A stretch of 64,000 nt of DNA from Methylocystis bryophila. Its GTDB lineage: Bacteria > Pseudomonadota > Alphaproteobacteria > Rhizobiales > Beijerinckiaceae. The position numbers and the translations under genes were made by a program. The notes beneath the pieces are model-generated. The model ran no database searches. It saw nothing but the letters and a program-made list of their open reading frames with translations, and had not been told where the DNA came from. The stretch is from NCBI RefSeq assembly GCF_027925445.1, contig NZ_AP027149.1, forward strand, positions 3,732,501-3,796,500, in the 5' to 3' direction. Shown here in pieces: positions 33,934 to 42,204 of this stretch (the stretch's first letter is position 1; each line of letters begins with the position of its first letter).

Positions 33934-35100
33934 ATGTCTCGACCATCGTGCCGGCTTCTGGTCCCCGCCGCGATCTTGCTCGTCGCAATCAATCTACGCC
34001 CCGCCCTGGCGTCGATCGGGCCGCTGCTCGACGCGATTCAACGCGACACTGGCCTAACCGATGCAGGCGCAGGTTTGCTTACGACCTTACCGGTGGCTCT
34101 GATGGGCGTCTCTCTCCTGGGAACGTCGCAGCTGAAGACTTTGCTCGGCGAGCGCGTAGGCGTCGCGGCGGGTCTTGCGCTCATCCTCTTGGCCTGCCTT
34201 TGCCGGTGGGCGCGGCCGGGAGCGTCCCCGCTCATCGTCACGGCCATGCTGGGCGGCGTCGGCATCGCGATGGTCCAGGCGCTCATACCTGTCATGATCC
34301 GCAACTGGGCTGGAGCCGGGACGGCGAGCGTGATGGGCCTCTATTCCACGGGGATTATGGGAGGGGCGTTGGTTTCGAGCGCAGCCAGCCCCTGGATCGC
34401 GCAAGGCTGGGGCTGGCATGCGGCTCTTGGCGTTTGGGCGCTGCCGGCGGTGCTCGGAATCGCAGCTTGGTCGGCCGCAACGAGCGCCGCCGGCAGCCTG
34501 GAGAGAACGGCCAGACACGGTGCGGTCTACCAGCAATCGCGCGCGTGGCTGCTGCTTGCTTTCTTCGGCTTGGGAACGGGCGCCTACACGCTCGTGCTTG
34601 CCTGGCTGCCGCCTTTCTACACCCAGCTCGGATGGTCGGCGCAAGAAGCCGGCGCCTTGCTAGGCGCCGTCACGCTGGCCGAGGTGATCGCGGGGATCGC
34701 CGTATCGCTGTGGATCGACCGCTCTCCGGATCGCCGCCCGGCCTTGTCCACGGCGATCGGCGCGCTGCTCATGGGCCTGTTGTGCCTCTGTCTGGCGCCA
34801 TTGCCGCTCGCGTGGCCGGCGGCGCTGCTGGCGGGCCTAGGAATCGGAGCGCTCTTCCCGCTGTCGCTGATCGTCGCCATGGATCATTGCGAGAACGCGG
34901 TGGATGCCGGGACGATCGTCGGCTTCGTCCAGGGCGGCGGTTATTTGCTCGCGGCCCTATTGCCCCTCGTCGCCGGCGTGCTGCGCGAAAATCTCTCGAA
35001 CCTTACGCCGGCGTGGCAGCTGATGGCGGCGCTTTGTCTTGTCCTGTTCTTCATCGCCGTCCGATTTCGCCCCAGCGACCGTCTTTCCTTCCATTCCTGA
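33934..35100 (+). CDS. MFS transporter, CynX/NimT family
   Basis: The 388-residue protein has about twelve membrane segments and the family-typical first helix end NLRPALASIGPLLDAI, seen in CynX/NimT (cyanate and 2-nitroimidazole) transporters. Other features include SRAWLLLAFFGLGTGAYTLVLAW opening the second half. GGAG lies 8 nt before ATG 33934. The gene is divergent from marR with operators between, and is followed after 12 bp by a truncated hydrolase gene. Substrate cannot be deduced; an anion or a xenobiotic is typical. Confidence 0.9.
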   Translation: MSRPSCRLLVPAAILLVAINLRPALASIGPLLDAIQRDTGLTDAGAGLLTTLPVALMGVSLLGTSQLKTLLGERVGVAAGLALILLACLCRWARPGASPLIVTAMLGGVGIAMVQALIPVMIRNWAGAGTASVMGLYSTGIMGGALVSSAASPWIAQGWGWHAALGVWALPAVLGIAAWSAATSAAGSLERTARHGAVYQQSRAWLLLAFFGLGTGAYTLVLAWLPPFYTQLGWSAQEAGALLGAVTLAEVIAGIAVSLWIDRSPDRRPALSTAIGALLMGLLCLCLAPLPLAWPAALLAGLGIGALFPLSLIVAMDHCENAVDAGTIVGFVQGGGYLLAALLPLVAGVLRENLSNLTPAWQLMAALCLVLFFIAVRFRPSDRLSFHS

Positions 35101-35112
35101 GAGCAGTCAGCC

Positions 35113-35370
35113 ATGTCCTACTATGATGCCGCAGGCCGCAGTAACTATTTCGTCGAATTCGGTGAAGGCCGCCCGATTTTGCTGCTGCACGGAATTAGCA
35201 ATTCCGGCCGAGCTTGGGGACTGCAAATTCCGGCGCTGGTCGAAGCGGGTTATCGGGTCATCGCGCCCGATCATTCAGGTCATGGAGCTTCGGGGCGGTT
35301 GGAGGCGCTCTATAAGACGATCGGGGGCTTTGCAACGAACGGCGTCAACATGACGAAGATCGAAAGCTAG
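35113..35370 (+). pseudogene. Truncated alpha/beta hydrolase fused to a pheA fragment
   Basis: The first 63 or so codons encode the start of an alpha/beta hydrolase: the ILLLHGISNSGRAW oxyanion region and APDHSGHGASG. The nucleophile elbow, acid and His are missing because at about 35304 the frame runs into a copy of the pheA ACT domain (LYKTIGGFATNGVNMTKIES) and stops at a TAG where pheA has Tyr. It probably was the third gene of the marR-MFS unit before truncation. Confidence 0.82.
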
Positions 35371-35578
35371 ATGATTGACGGCGAATTCGCGGCGACGCGC
35401 TTTCTGGCGGACGTAGCAGGACATCCCGAAGAGCCCGCGCTCTCGAGGGCGCTGGAGGAGCTTCGCTTCTTCTCGCGCGAGGTCGAGATGCTCGGCGTCT
35501 ATCCGGCCGCGCGATTCCGCGAGACGAACATCAAGGCATTTGCGTTCGGGGATTGAACCTAGCGGGAAATCGAATCGC
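35304..35578 (+). repeat. Duplicate of the pheA 3' end
   Basis: About 275 bp align with 32822-33097, from the ACT domain through the pheA stop and 20 bp beyond, at roughly 92-93% identity by eye. Differences concentrate in the first half; the last approximately 130 coding bases show one change. The copy has a TAG at 35368-35370 and cannot encode a functional domain. It lies in direct orientation, 2.2 kb from the original, bracketing the MarR/MFS/hydrolase segment. Confidence 0.9.
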
Positions 35579-35673
35579 TGATGCTGCGCAAGGCTCTCCC
35601 TCTCCGCCGATTGGTCTTGCGCCCGATGGGGACGAGGCTCGCCCGAAAAGCCTCACTGTGCTAAAGTTCCCAC

Positions 35674-35901
35674 ATGATCACGGCTTTGAAGCAAATGCTC
35701 GCGTCGATCGAGAGCTGGCCCGAAGAGGACCAGGAGGCGCTGACCGAGGCGGCTCACGAGATCGCCGCGGCGCGAACCGGTGTTTACGATCTGACGCCGC
35801 AAGAGGAAGCCGCGGTAGCGGAAGGCCTAGCGCAAGCGGAACGAGGCGAGTTCGCCTCCAACGATGAAATTGCTGCGCTCTGGAAGCGTTACGGCGCATG
35901 A
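35674..35901 (+). CDS. Antitoxin of a ParE/RelE-type module
   Basis: The 75-residue acidic protein (MITALKQMLASIESWPEEDQ, then ALTEAAHEIAAARTGVYDLT, EEAAVAEGLAQAERGEFASN) matches small antitoxins that precede ParE/RelE toxins. The C-terminus ending ALWKRYGA is the toxin-binding type. The stop overlaps the toxin start by 4 bp (ATGA). No obvious DNA-binding fold is visible, so autoregulation is uncertain. Confidence 0.78.
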   Translation: MITALKQMLASIESWPEEDQEALTEAAHEIAAARTGVYDLTPQEEAAVAEGLAQAERGEFASNDEIAALWKRYGA

Positions 35902-36179
35902 TCGTCCGCTACGCGCGGCGAGCAGAACGTGACTTGGCTTTCATCCTCTCGTATTTGGCCGCTCGCTCTCCCGCGGGAGCGAGGCAAGTGGCAGCGCATC
36001 TGCAAGCCAGCATTGAGTTCATCGCCGAAAATCCCGGCGGCGGAATGGCGACGCGCAATCCTCGCCTATTCGTCAAAGTCGTTCCTAAGTATCCCTACAA
36101 GATTTTCTACAGGCTTCACGAGCAAGTTGTGGAGATCGTGCATATTCGCCATTCCTCCAGGCGGCCTTGGTTGAAGTGA
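35898..36179 (+). CDS. ParE/RelE-family toxin
   Basis: The 93-residue basic protein has the ParE/RelE fold pattern: YARRAERDLAFILSYLAARSP (helical hairpin), then the sheet FVKVVPKYPYKIFYRLHEQVVEIVHIRHSSRRPW with the conserved C-terminal Arg-rich strand. ParE toxins act on DNA gyrase, RelE relatives cut mRNA on ribosomes; sequence alone does not decide. It looks intact and is coupled to its antitoxin. Confidence 0.85.
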   Translation: MIVRYARRAERDLAFILSYLAARSPAGARQVAAHLQASIEFIAENPGGGMATRNPRLFVKVVPKYPYKIFYRLHEQVVEIVHIRHSSRRPWLK

Positions 36180-36285
36180 CGAGGCCTCGCAGGCTCCGCT
36201 TCTTCTCGCCGAGGTCGGGAGAGCCGCGGCGGGGTTTTTCACGAGAGTCCGGCTGGCTTACCGTAAGATTTCGCTACGCGGCGCT

Positions 36286-36786
36286 TCAATGCGCGTCGCG
36301 GATCACGGGCGGCGCAAGCAACCGCCCGCGCGGCGCGAAGGCGCATCGCATCATGAAGGCGGGAGAGCCGGTCCAGGGGCTCGCCACCTCGTCGAAGGCG
36401 ACAGTCCGAAACCCCACCTTCGGATAATAGGTCGCATGGCCGATGACAAAGTAGAGATTTTCTCCGCCCTGTTCGAGTCGATCCAGCGCATGGCGCATGA
36501 GCGCGAGCCCGACGCCCTGTCTTTGCCGCTCAGGACGAACGCCCAGCGGCGTGAGAAAGGCGGCGGGAAGTCTTTCGCCATCCGATCGCTCGAGATGCGC
36601 GCGCGAGAAGCCGATATGTCCGACGACGCCGCTCTCGTCCTCGGCCAGCCATTCGCCAATGAGGCAACCCGCCGCGCGCAAGGCGTCGAGGAAACCCGCC
36701 ACATCCTCGGGCGTGAAGGCCGCATCGACAATCTCTCGCGTGACCGCGTGATCCCGGGGCTCGACGGGGCGGAAGTGGAGGGCCAT
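36286..36786 (-). CDS. GNAT-family N-acetyltransferase
   Basis: A 166-residue GNAT protein: VVGHIGFSRAHL (beta strands 2-3), FLTPLGVRPERQRQGVGLALMRHAL with the acetyl-CoA-binding Q-R-Q-G-V-G loop, and LYFVIGHATYYPKVGFRTV, the YhbS-like ending. ATG 36786 is chosen because residues before it are not family-like. It is convergent with the toxin gene and divergent from the HIT gene. Substrate unknown. Confidence 0.87.
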   Translation of the reverse strand: MALHFRPVEPRDHAVTREIVDAAFTPEDVAGFLDALRAAGCLIGEWLAEDESGVVGHIGFSRAHLERSDGERLPAAFLTPLGVRPERQRQGVGLALMRHALDRLEQGGENLYFVIGHATYYPKVGFRTVAFDEVASPWTGSPAFMMRCAFAPRGRLLAPPVIRDAH

Positions 36787-36960
36787 TCGCGCGGCATAGT
36801 CTGAAAGGGACAAAGACGCAATTGGCGAATGAGCTCCGCCGCGCAATCTCCCTGCTAGATTCGCGGTTTTAGGGGTGTCACGGAAAAATCTCCCCGGACT
36901 TCCCGCCCCGCCCGTTCCATGCGATAGCTCGCCGACCTTCGTTGAAGCTGCGAGGAGAGC

Positions 36961-37395
36961 ATGGCCGTCGCCTACGACCCCGAAAACGTCTTCGCCAAAA
37001 TTTTGCGTGGCGAGATTCCCTCTCACAAGGTTTACGAGGACGACGTGGCGCTGGCGATCATGGACATCATGCCGCGCGCCGAGGGGCATGTGCTGGTCAT
37101 CCCGAAGAAACCGGCGCGCGGGCTCCTCGATATCGCCCCCGACGATCTCGCGGCGCTCATCAAGCGCGTGCAGCATGTGGCTAAGGCGACGAAACGAGCT
37201 TTCGACGCCGAGGGAATCACGCTGCAGCAGTTCAACGAGAGCGCCGGCGGGCAGGTGATCTTCCACCTGCACTTCCACATCCTGCCGCGCTTCGAGGGCG
37301 TCGCGCTCCGCCCGCCAGGCGCGATGGGAGACCAGGCGAAGATCAAGAGCCAGGCGGAGAAGATCAGGGCGGCGCTCGGCGCCTTTTCGGCCTGA
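36961..37395 (+). CDS. HIT-family (histidine triad) hydrolase
   Basis: A 144-residue HIT protein with the triad HLHFHILPRF, preceded by QQFNESAGGQVIF, and the N-terminal VFAKILRGEIPSHKVYEDD. It belongs to the HinT-like branch, which hydrolyses adenosine phosphoramidates and related nucleotides using the middle His of the triad as nucleophile. GAGGAGAGC precedes the ATG. It is 14 bp upstream of the gamma-glutamylcyclotransferase-like gene and likely co-transcribed. Confidence 0.93.
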   Translation: MAVAYDPENVFAKILRGEIPSHKVYEDDVALAIMDIMPRAEGHVLVIPKKPARGLLDIAPDDLAALIKRVQHVAKATKRAFDAEGITLQQFNESAGGQVIFHLHFHILPRFEGVALRPPGAMGDQAKIKSQAEKIRAALGAFSA

Positions 37396-37409
37396 GAGAG
37401 CACGCGTCG

Positions 37410-37964
37410 ATGCGTATCCTCTGGCGCAAGCTCCGGACGCGGTCGTGGCTCGTTTCCGGGTGGTTTTATCGTCGCCAAGGCCTTGAGCTCTCGGGGCGCC
37501 CGTCCGACCGAGTCTGGTATTTCGCCTATGGCGCGAACATGCACGACAGCGCTTTTCTGGAGCGTCGCGGCATGCGTCCGCTCGAATGGCGCGTCGGGAA
37601 GCTGTCGGGCTACAGGCTGCGCTTCAATCTCGATGGCCGGCCGATCGGCAAGGCCGCGCCGGCCAATATTTCGCTGGACGCCTCGGCCGAGGTTTGGGGC
37701 GTGCTGTATCAGATCACTCGGCGCGACATGCTGCGGCTTGACGCCAGCGAAGGCGTTCCAGGCAAGCGCTATCGTCCGACCTGGCTCGCTATGGAGGACG
37801 CGGACGGCGCGCCTCTGACGGCGATGACCTATGTCGCGGACGGCTATGAGGAGGACCGTCGCCCCTCGCTGCGCTATCTGACGCTGCTGCGCGAAGGCGC
37901 GCGCGCCCATGGGCTGCCCGATTTCTGGGTGAATAGTCTCGAAAGCGTCGAGCCCGCGGAATAA
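37410..37964 (+). CDS. Gamma-glutamylcyclotransferase-like (AIG2/BtrG fold) protein
   Basis: The 184-residue protein carries the fold motif WYFAYGANMHDSAF and a conserved acid in LDASEGVPGKRYRP, the position of the catalytic Glu of gamma-glutamylcyclotransferases. This fold releases 5-oxoproline from gamma-glutamyl compounds, but many family members have unknown substrates. The first 35 residues before the fold are basic and variable. The gene follows the HIT gene closely. Confidence 0.85.
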   Translation: MRILWRKLRTRSWLVSGWFYRRQGLELSGRPSDRVWYFAYGANMHDSAFLERRGMRPLEWRVGKLSGYRLRFNLDGRPIGKAAPANISLDASAEVWGVLYQITRRDMLRLDASEGVPGKRYRPTWLAMEDADGAPLTAMTYVADGYEEDRRPSLRYLTLLREGARAHGLPDFWVNSLESVEPAE

Positions 37965-38021
37965 GCGAAAAGGCACGATTCTCGCTTAGGAGCGCCCGGA
38001 ATCCGCGGCGGGAGCTCCATC

Positions 38022-39017
38022 ATGCGAACCGGGTTATTTTGCACCTATGAGAATCCCGAGAATGATTTCAGCGTCGCCTATGCGCAACAGACCGAGCTCG
38101 TCAGGCTGATTGAAAGTCTTGGATTCGACGAGGCCTGGATCGCCGAGCATCACTTCAATCCCAATGCGTCGAGCCCCTCGCCCCTGACGATCATCGCGCA
38201 TCTTGCGGGGGTCACCACGCGGCTGCGCCTCGGCGCGGCAGCCGTGCTGCTGCCGTTTCACGATCCGATTCTCGTCGCCGAGCAGGTTGCGACGGCCGAT
38301 CTCCTCTCTCGCGGCCGACTCGATTTGGGCGTGGCCAAAGGCGGCCCGTTCCCTGGGCAGTTCAAACATTTTCACGTGAGGCCGGAGGACGCGCGGGAGA
38401 AGGCCGTCGAGGCGCTCGACATTGTCGAAAGACTTCTCCGCGACGAGACCGTGAGTTTCGAAGGGCGCTTCTTTCAGCTCGACGGCGTATCGCTTGCGCC
38501 GAGGCCCGTGCAAAAGCCCGTGCCGATCTTTTTTGCCACCTCGACGCCGGAAACGGTGACGCTTGCGGCGGCCCGCGGTTTCGCTGTGATGGCGGCGCCG
38601 CCCTTCCCGCTCGCGGATATTGGCCAGACGCTCGACCGCTATCGGCAGAGCGCTTCCGGCGCTGATCCCCGCCTTGTGCTGATCCGCTTCTATCATGTCG
38701 AGGAGACGAGAGAGGCGGCGGTGGCGCAAGCGCGGCGCTGGCTCGAGCCGTTCATTGACCGGATGCGCGCGACAACGGCGGCGGTTCAGCCGAGCTGGTC
38801 GCCCTGGATGGATTTGGAGCGCATGATCGGTGATTCGCTCATCGGCTCCGCGGACGATATTCGCGCCAAAATCGAAGAGATCGGCGCGAGTCTCTCTCCA
38901 CGCAGTCTCGTGCTGAAGCCGCTCTCCCCCGATTTCGAGACGCGCAAGGAAAGCCTGAGGCTTTTCGCCGAGACCATCGCGCCGAAGGCCCCTTCGAGAG
39001 CGCCGGTCTTGCAATAG
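38022..39017 (+). CDS. LLM-class flavin-dependent oxidoreductase
   Basis: The 331-residue luciferase-like monooxygenase has the TIM-barrel pattern: ESLGFDEAWIAEHHFNP, SPLTIIAHLAGVTTRLRLGAA, LPFHDPILVAEQVATADLLSRGRL, and LDLGVAKGGPFPGQF. FMNH2 is the usual co-substrate, supplied by a flavin reductase; a reductase-like gene at 2480 is in the window but far away. GGAG lies 8 nt upstream. Substrate unknown. Confidence 0.9.
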   Translation: MRTGLFCTYENPENDFSVAYAQQTELVRLIESLGFDEAWIAEHHFNPNASSPSPLTIIAHLAGVTTRLRLGAAAVLLPFHDPILVAEQVATADLLSRGRLDLGVAKGGPFPGQFKHFHVRPEDAREKAVEALDIVERLLRDETVSFEGRFFQLDGVSLAPRPVQKPVPIFFATSTPETVTLAAARGFAVMAAPPFPLADIGQTLDRYRQSASGADPRLVLIRFYHVEETREAAVAQARRWLEPFIDRMRATTAAVQPSWSPWMDLERMIGDSLIGSADDIRAKIEEIGASLSPRSLVLKPLSPDFETRKESLRLFAETIAPKAPSRAPVLQ

Positions 39018-39171
39018 CGAAAGCCCGAAGAAGCCCTGCGCCGGGGCCGTTTATTCAGCCCTCATTCCTTCAGTGAAATTGTTCCGGCCATTGCCGCGCC
39101 CCGTGAAACACGGGCAGATTTTCGACGGCGTCGTCGCGCACGGCCTGCCGCTGTGCAAACGGCAGGATGAG

Positions 39172-39295
39172 GCGCTAGCGCGTTTCCCGCTCGAACGGAA
39201 TCGTTCGAGCGATAAGGAATCGCGCCAAATCAAAAGGGTGGAGCATGTCACGACCGGAAAACCGCTTCGCACTTTTCCGTTACATGCTCTAAGCG
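39172..39295. repeat. Second hairpin repeat family, copy 2
   Basis: Contains the perfect hairpin CTCGAACG-GAAT-CGTTCGAG, then GATAAGGAATCGCGCCAAATC shared with 3711 onward, then an outer stem GAGCATGT/ACATGCTC around ACCGGAAAACCGC. This fills much of the 320-bp gap between the LLM gene and the end of the helicase gene; no coding sequence is supported there. Confidence 0.65.
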
Positions 39296-39337
39296 CCATA
39301 TTGGGCTATTCGGGCGCGCCCGAAATCCAATCCGATC

Positions 39338-40837
39338 CTACTCTTCCGCGACCTTCGCCGGCTTGAAGACCACGGGACGCAGCAAGAACGACGGCACATG
39401 GTCGCCCAGGCCAATGACCGGCGGGCCGTCGTCCTCCATGCCGCGCGGACGGCGATCGCGTCGCTCAGCGAAAGCCTGCGCTCGCGCGGCGCGCGGCGCT
39501 TCGCTGCGCACGGGACGCACGGGCTCGCTGCGAACGGGCGCGGGGCGCACCGGCTCCGCACGCACAGGGCGCGCCTCTCCCTCGAAACCGCGCCGGCCAG
39601 CGCCGCGGCCGGCGTCGGCTTCAACCGCACGCGGCCCGCGTCCCCCGCCTCCGCGTCTGCCGCCTCGGCTGCGCTCATGCGGCCGACCGCTTTCGAGCGG
39701 CGGCGGCAGCTCGGAGATCCCCGGCCCCTCCCATTCGACCGATTTGCCGATCAGATCCTGGATCTGGTCGACATATTTCTTGTCGTCGGGCGTGACCAGA
39801 GTGATCGCGACGCCGGAGCGCCCGGCGCGGCCGGTGCGGCCGATGCGATGCACATAGTCCTCGCTATGCGTCGGCACGTCGAAGTTGAACACATGGCTGA
39901 CGTCCGGAATGTCGAGCCCGCGCGCGGCGACGTCGGAGCAGACGATCAGCGACACATCGCCATTCTTGAAGGCGTCGAGCGAGGCCATCCGCGCCGGCTG
40001 GTCCATGTCCCCATGCAGCGCGCCGGCCGAGAAGCCGTGCTTCTGCAGCGAACGATGCAGGATCGCGACATCACGCTTGCGGTTGCAGAAGATGATCGCG
40101 TTCTTGAAATTGTCTGCCGAGCGGATCAGCGTGCGCAGCGTGTCGCGCTTCTCGGCGTGTCCGTTCGAGGCGACGAGAATCTGGCGGATCGTCGTCGCTG
40201 TCGTGGCGGCCCGGGAGACCTCGATACGCACCGGATTGTGCAGGAAGGCCTCGGTCAGACGCGTGATCTCGGGAGGCATGGTGGCCGAGAAGAACAGCGT
40301 CTGGCGCGTGAAAGGCACGAGCTTGCAGACGCGCTCGATGTCGGGGATGAAGCCCATGTCGAGCATGCGGTCCGCCTCGTCGATGACGAGGATGTCGATG
40401 CCGTTCAGCAGCAGCTTGCCGCGATCGAAGAAGTCGAGCAGGCGTCCGGGCGTCGCGATCAGCACATCGGCGCCGCGCATGATCTTGGCTTCCTGGTCGC
40501 CGAAGGAGACGCCGCCGATGAGCAGCGCGACGTTGAGCTTGTGATTGGCGCCGTAAACCGCGAAGGCTTCCTCGACCTGCGCGGCGAGCTCGCGCGTCGG
40601 CTCCAGAATCAGCGTGCGCGGCATGCGCGCCCGGGCGCGGCCCTGTTCGAGGCGGGAGAGCATGGGCAGGGTGAAGGCGGCGGTCTTGCCGGTGCCGGTC
40701 TGCGCGATGCCGAGAATGTCGCGTCCTTGGAGAGCCGGCGGTATGGATTGCGCCTGGATCGGCGTCGGGTTCGTGTATCCTTTCGCGCTCACCGCGGCGA
40801 GAACCTTTTGCGAAAGGCCGAGTTCGTCGAATGTCAT
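39338..40837 (-). CDS. DEAD-box ATP-dependent RNA helicase (RhlE-like)
   Basis: The 499-residue protein has the two RecA-like domains with all motifs: the Q motif GYTNPTPIQAQSIP, motif I AQTGTGKTAAF, Ia PTRELAAQ, II VIDEADRMLDMGF, III FFSATMP, V SDVAARGLDIPDV, VI HRIGRTGRAGRSG. A C-terminal basic low-complexity tail (about residues 380-480, Arg/Pro/Glu-rich repeats such as RPVRAEPVRPAPVRSE) is typical of RhlE and aids RNA binding. ATG 40837 with AGGA 7 nt upstream; a TTG three bases earlier is less likely. A 420-bp leader region precedes it. Confidence 0.94.
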   Translation of the reverse strand: MTFDELGLSQKVLAAVSAKGYTNPTPIQAQSIPPALQGRDILGIAQTGTGKTAAFTLPMLSRLEQGRARARMPRTLILEPTRELAAQVEEAFAVYGANHKLNVALLIGGVSFGDQEAKIMRGADVLIATPGRLLDFFDRGKLLLNGIDILVIDEADRMLDMGFIPDIERVCKLVPFTRQTLFFSATMPPEITRLTEAFLHNPVRIEVSRAATTATTIRQILVASNGHAEKRDTLRTLIRSADNFKNAIIFCNRKRDVAILHRSLQKHGFSAGALHGDMDQPARMASLDAFKNGDVSLIVCSDVAARGLDIPDVSHVFNFDVPTHSEDYVHRIGRTGRAGRSGVAITLVTPDDKKYVDQIQDLIGKSVEWEGPGISELPPPLESGRPHERSRGGRRGGGGRGPRAVEADAGRGAGRRGFEGEARPVRAEPVRPAPVRSEPVRPVRSEAPRAARAQAFAERRDRRPRGMEDDGPPVIGLGDHVPSFLLRPVVFKPAKVAEE

Positions 40838-41262
40838 CAAGTTTCCTGGCTACGGCGCTGGATATGGAAAAGCCCGCCCGCGCGTTGGCCGTAGGAAACG
40901 CGCAATGTGCTCAAGGCGCTACGCCTCTTCAAAAAGGGGCGGGCGAAAGGCGGAATTCGATCCGCCGGCGCTCTTTTATAACGTCTCGCCCCGCAAGGCG
41001 AGCAAAAACGACGCCAAGATGGGCTTTTGCGGCGCACCCGCCAATTATCGCATTATTTCAGAGACCGCGAGAGGCTTCTTCGCGCCGATGCCGGGACAAG
41101 GCCTTGGAAAGTCGAGCCCACAAATGCGGGCGGGTCCACAAAATAGAATCAAATATATCCTGAATAAAATCAGATAAACTTAAGGGGGGCGGAGATTTCT
41201 CCCCGCCCTAGCGTCGCCGCAGCGCGCTCACAAGGGCTTCGCTCGGCAAAAATCTCGCTCGC
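40838..41262. other. Upstream region of the helicase with possible structured leader
   Basis: On the minus strand, CTTGCGGGGCGAGACG is followed by TTATAAAAG (about 40976-40984), a possible -10 element, leaving a leader of roughly 130 nt. The leader contains the stem GGCGGA/TCCGCC around TCGAAT and further GC-rich stems. Cold-shock DEAD-box genes often have regulated leaders; this is inference. No gene is supported in this interval. Confidence 0.35.
41187..41208 (-). terminator. Probable terminator of the minus-strand YdcH-type gene
   Basis: GGGCGG/CCGCCC stem extended by AGA/TCT, about 55 bp after the stop of the minus-strand gene; on the minus strand it is followed by CCCCTTAAGTTTATC, a weak T-containing tail. 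Confidence 0.5.
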
Positions 41263-41442
41263 TTAGTGCAGCGTTTCAGCTTCCCTGATCTTGGAGAGCT
41301 CGTCCTTGATTTGCAGTTTCTTCTTTTTTAGCTCGAAAACCTTCATATCGTCTCGGGTCGGGTGCAGGCGCTCTTGCTCTATTTCTTTCTCAAGAGCCTC
41401 GTGACGGCGTTGCAATTCGACGACATGGCCTTGCAAGGACAT
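41263..41442 (-). CDS. YdcH-family (DUF465) small coiled-coil protein
   Basis: The 59-residue, highly charged protein (LQGHVVELQRRHEALEKEIE, then LKKKKLQIKDELSKI) matches DUF465/YdcH. The ATG at 41442 is fixed by a perfect AGGAGG six nt upstream. These proteins form short helical hairpins; function unknown. A second member lies 230 bp away on the opposite strand. Confidence 0.88.
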   Translation of the reverse strand: MSLQGHVVELQRRHEALEKEIEQERLHPTRDDMKVFELKKKKLQIKDELSKIREAETLH

Positions 41443-41675
41443 CGGCAACCTCCTGGCTTAGACGGGGCCTTGACCCCGGACTCGTGAGTGTGACACATCC
41501 GCAACAAGCCGCAAGAAAAATATGTGGCGGTCGCGTCCCAAAACGGGACGAAAACGTCGGGCGCTGCGACCGCTCCGCCCTTGAAGATGACGCTCGAGAC
41601 GGGCGATAATTGTTAGGACCACGCGAACCCGCCGCCCCTCGCCCAGAGCGGCGGCCGCAGCGCAGCAAAGCGACC

Positions 41676-41894
41676 ATGGCCGACCAATCAAGCGACGCCG
41701 AAAAGGCCGCCATTCGAGCAGAGATCGAGCGGCTGCGACTCGAGCACGGCGATTTGCAGGCGGCGATCGACGCGCTGCTCGCCATGGCCGGCGCGGATCA
41801 GTTGCAAATCCAGCGCTTGAAGAAGCGCAAGCTCGCCTTGCGCGACCGCCTGCAGCGGCTCGAGGACGAGCTCACGCCGGATATCATCGCTTGA
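41676..41894 (+). CDS. YdcH-family (DUF465) small coiled-coil protein, second copy
   Basis: The 72-residue protein (IRAEIERLRLEHGDLQAAID, QIQRLKKRKLALRDRLQRLE) has the same helical-hairpin pattern as the divergent gene at 41263-41442, ending with the typical LEDELTPDIIA. ATG 41676 is chosen by homology; no strong ribosome-binding site is seen. The two divergent paralogues share the promoter interval 41443-41675. Confidence 0.82.
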   Translation: MADQSSDAEKAAIRAEIERLRLEHGDLQAAIDALLAMAGADQLQIQRLKKRKLALRDRLQRLEDELTPDIIA

Positions 41895-42204
41895 GCTGAA
41901 GCTGCGGGGCGGCTGCTGGCCCTGCGGAGGCAAGGCTCGCACGCCGCGAAAGTCGCTTGGCCCTGCCCGCCTTTTCGCGAATATGTTTGATTTCTTTACT
42001 CTGAAAGGTTCAGTCCGTCGCCGGACAGCATATGCATAGTAAAGCTGATTATAATGCGAGCATCAGCCGGGAACGCGTCTCGCGGTCCGTAATCTGCATA
42101 GAGGGGCAAAGCCGTGAAAATGCCTACCCAAAGCGCGCTTGCGCCGGGGCGGCGCTTCCTCTATGCCGCAGGGCTTCCCTATCAAATATCGGAAGCGGAA
42201 TGTT
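41895..42204. other. Upstream region of purEK
   Basis: 310 bp that must hold the purEK promoter. The interval 41981-42060 is AT-rich (TTTGATTTCTTTACTCTG and AAGCTGATTATAATGCGAGC). TATAAT at about 42049-42054 is a perfect -10 hexamer; no good -35 at the right distance was seen. No riboswitch (for example a purine aptamer) was recognised. Confidence 0.4.

Noticed and set aside
35371..35556. Frame encoding an ACT-domain end, as a separate gene
   Set aside because: It is the tail of the damaged pheA duplicate after the TAG at 35368; a lone half ACT domain is unlikely to be a gene.
39398..40894. Plus-strand frame of 498 codons
   Set aside because: Antisense to the DEAD-box helicase, whose motifs are complete.
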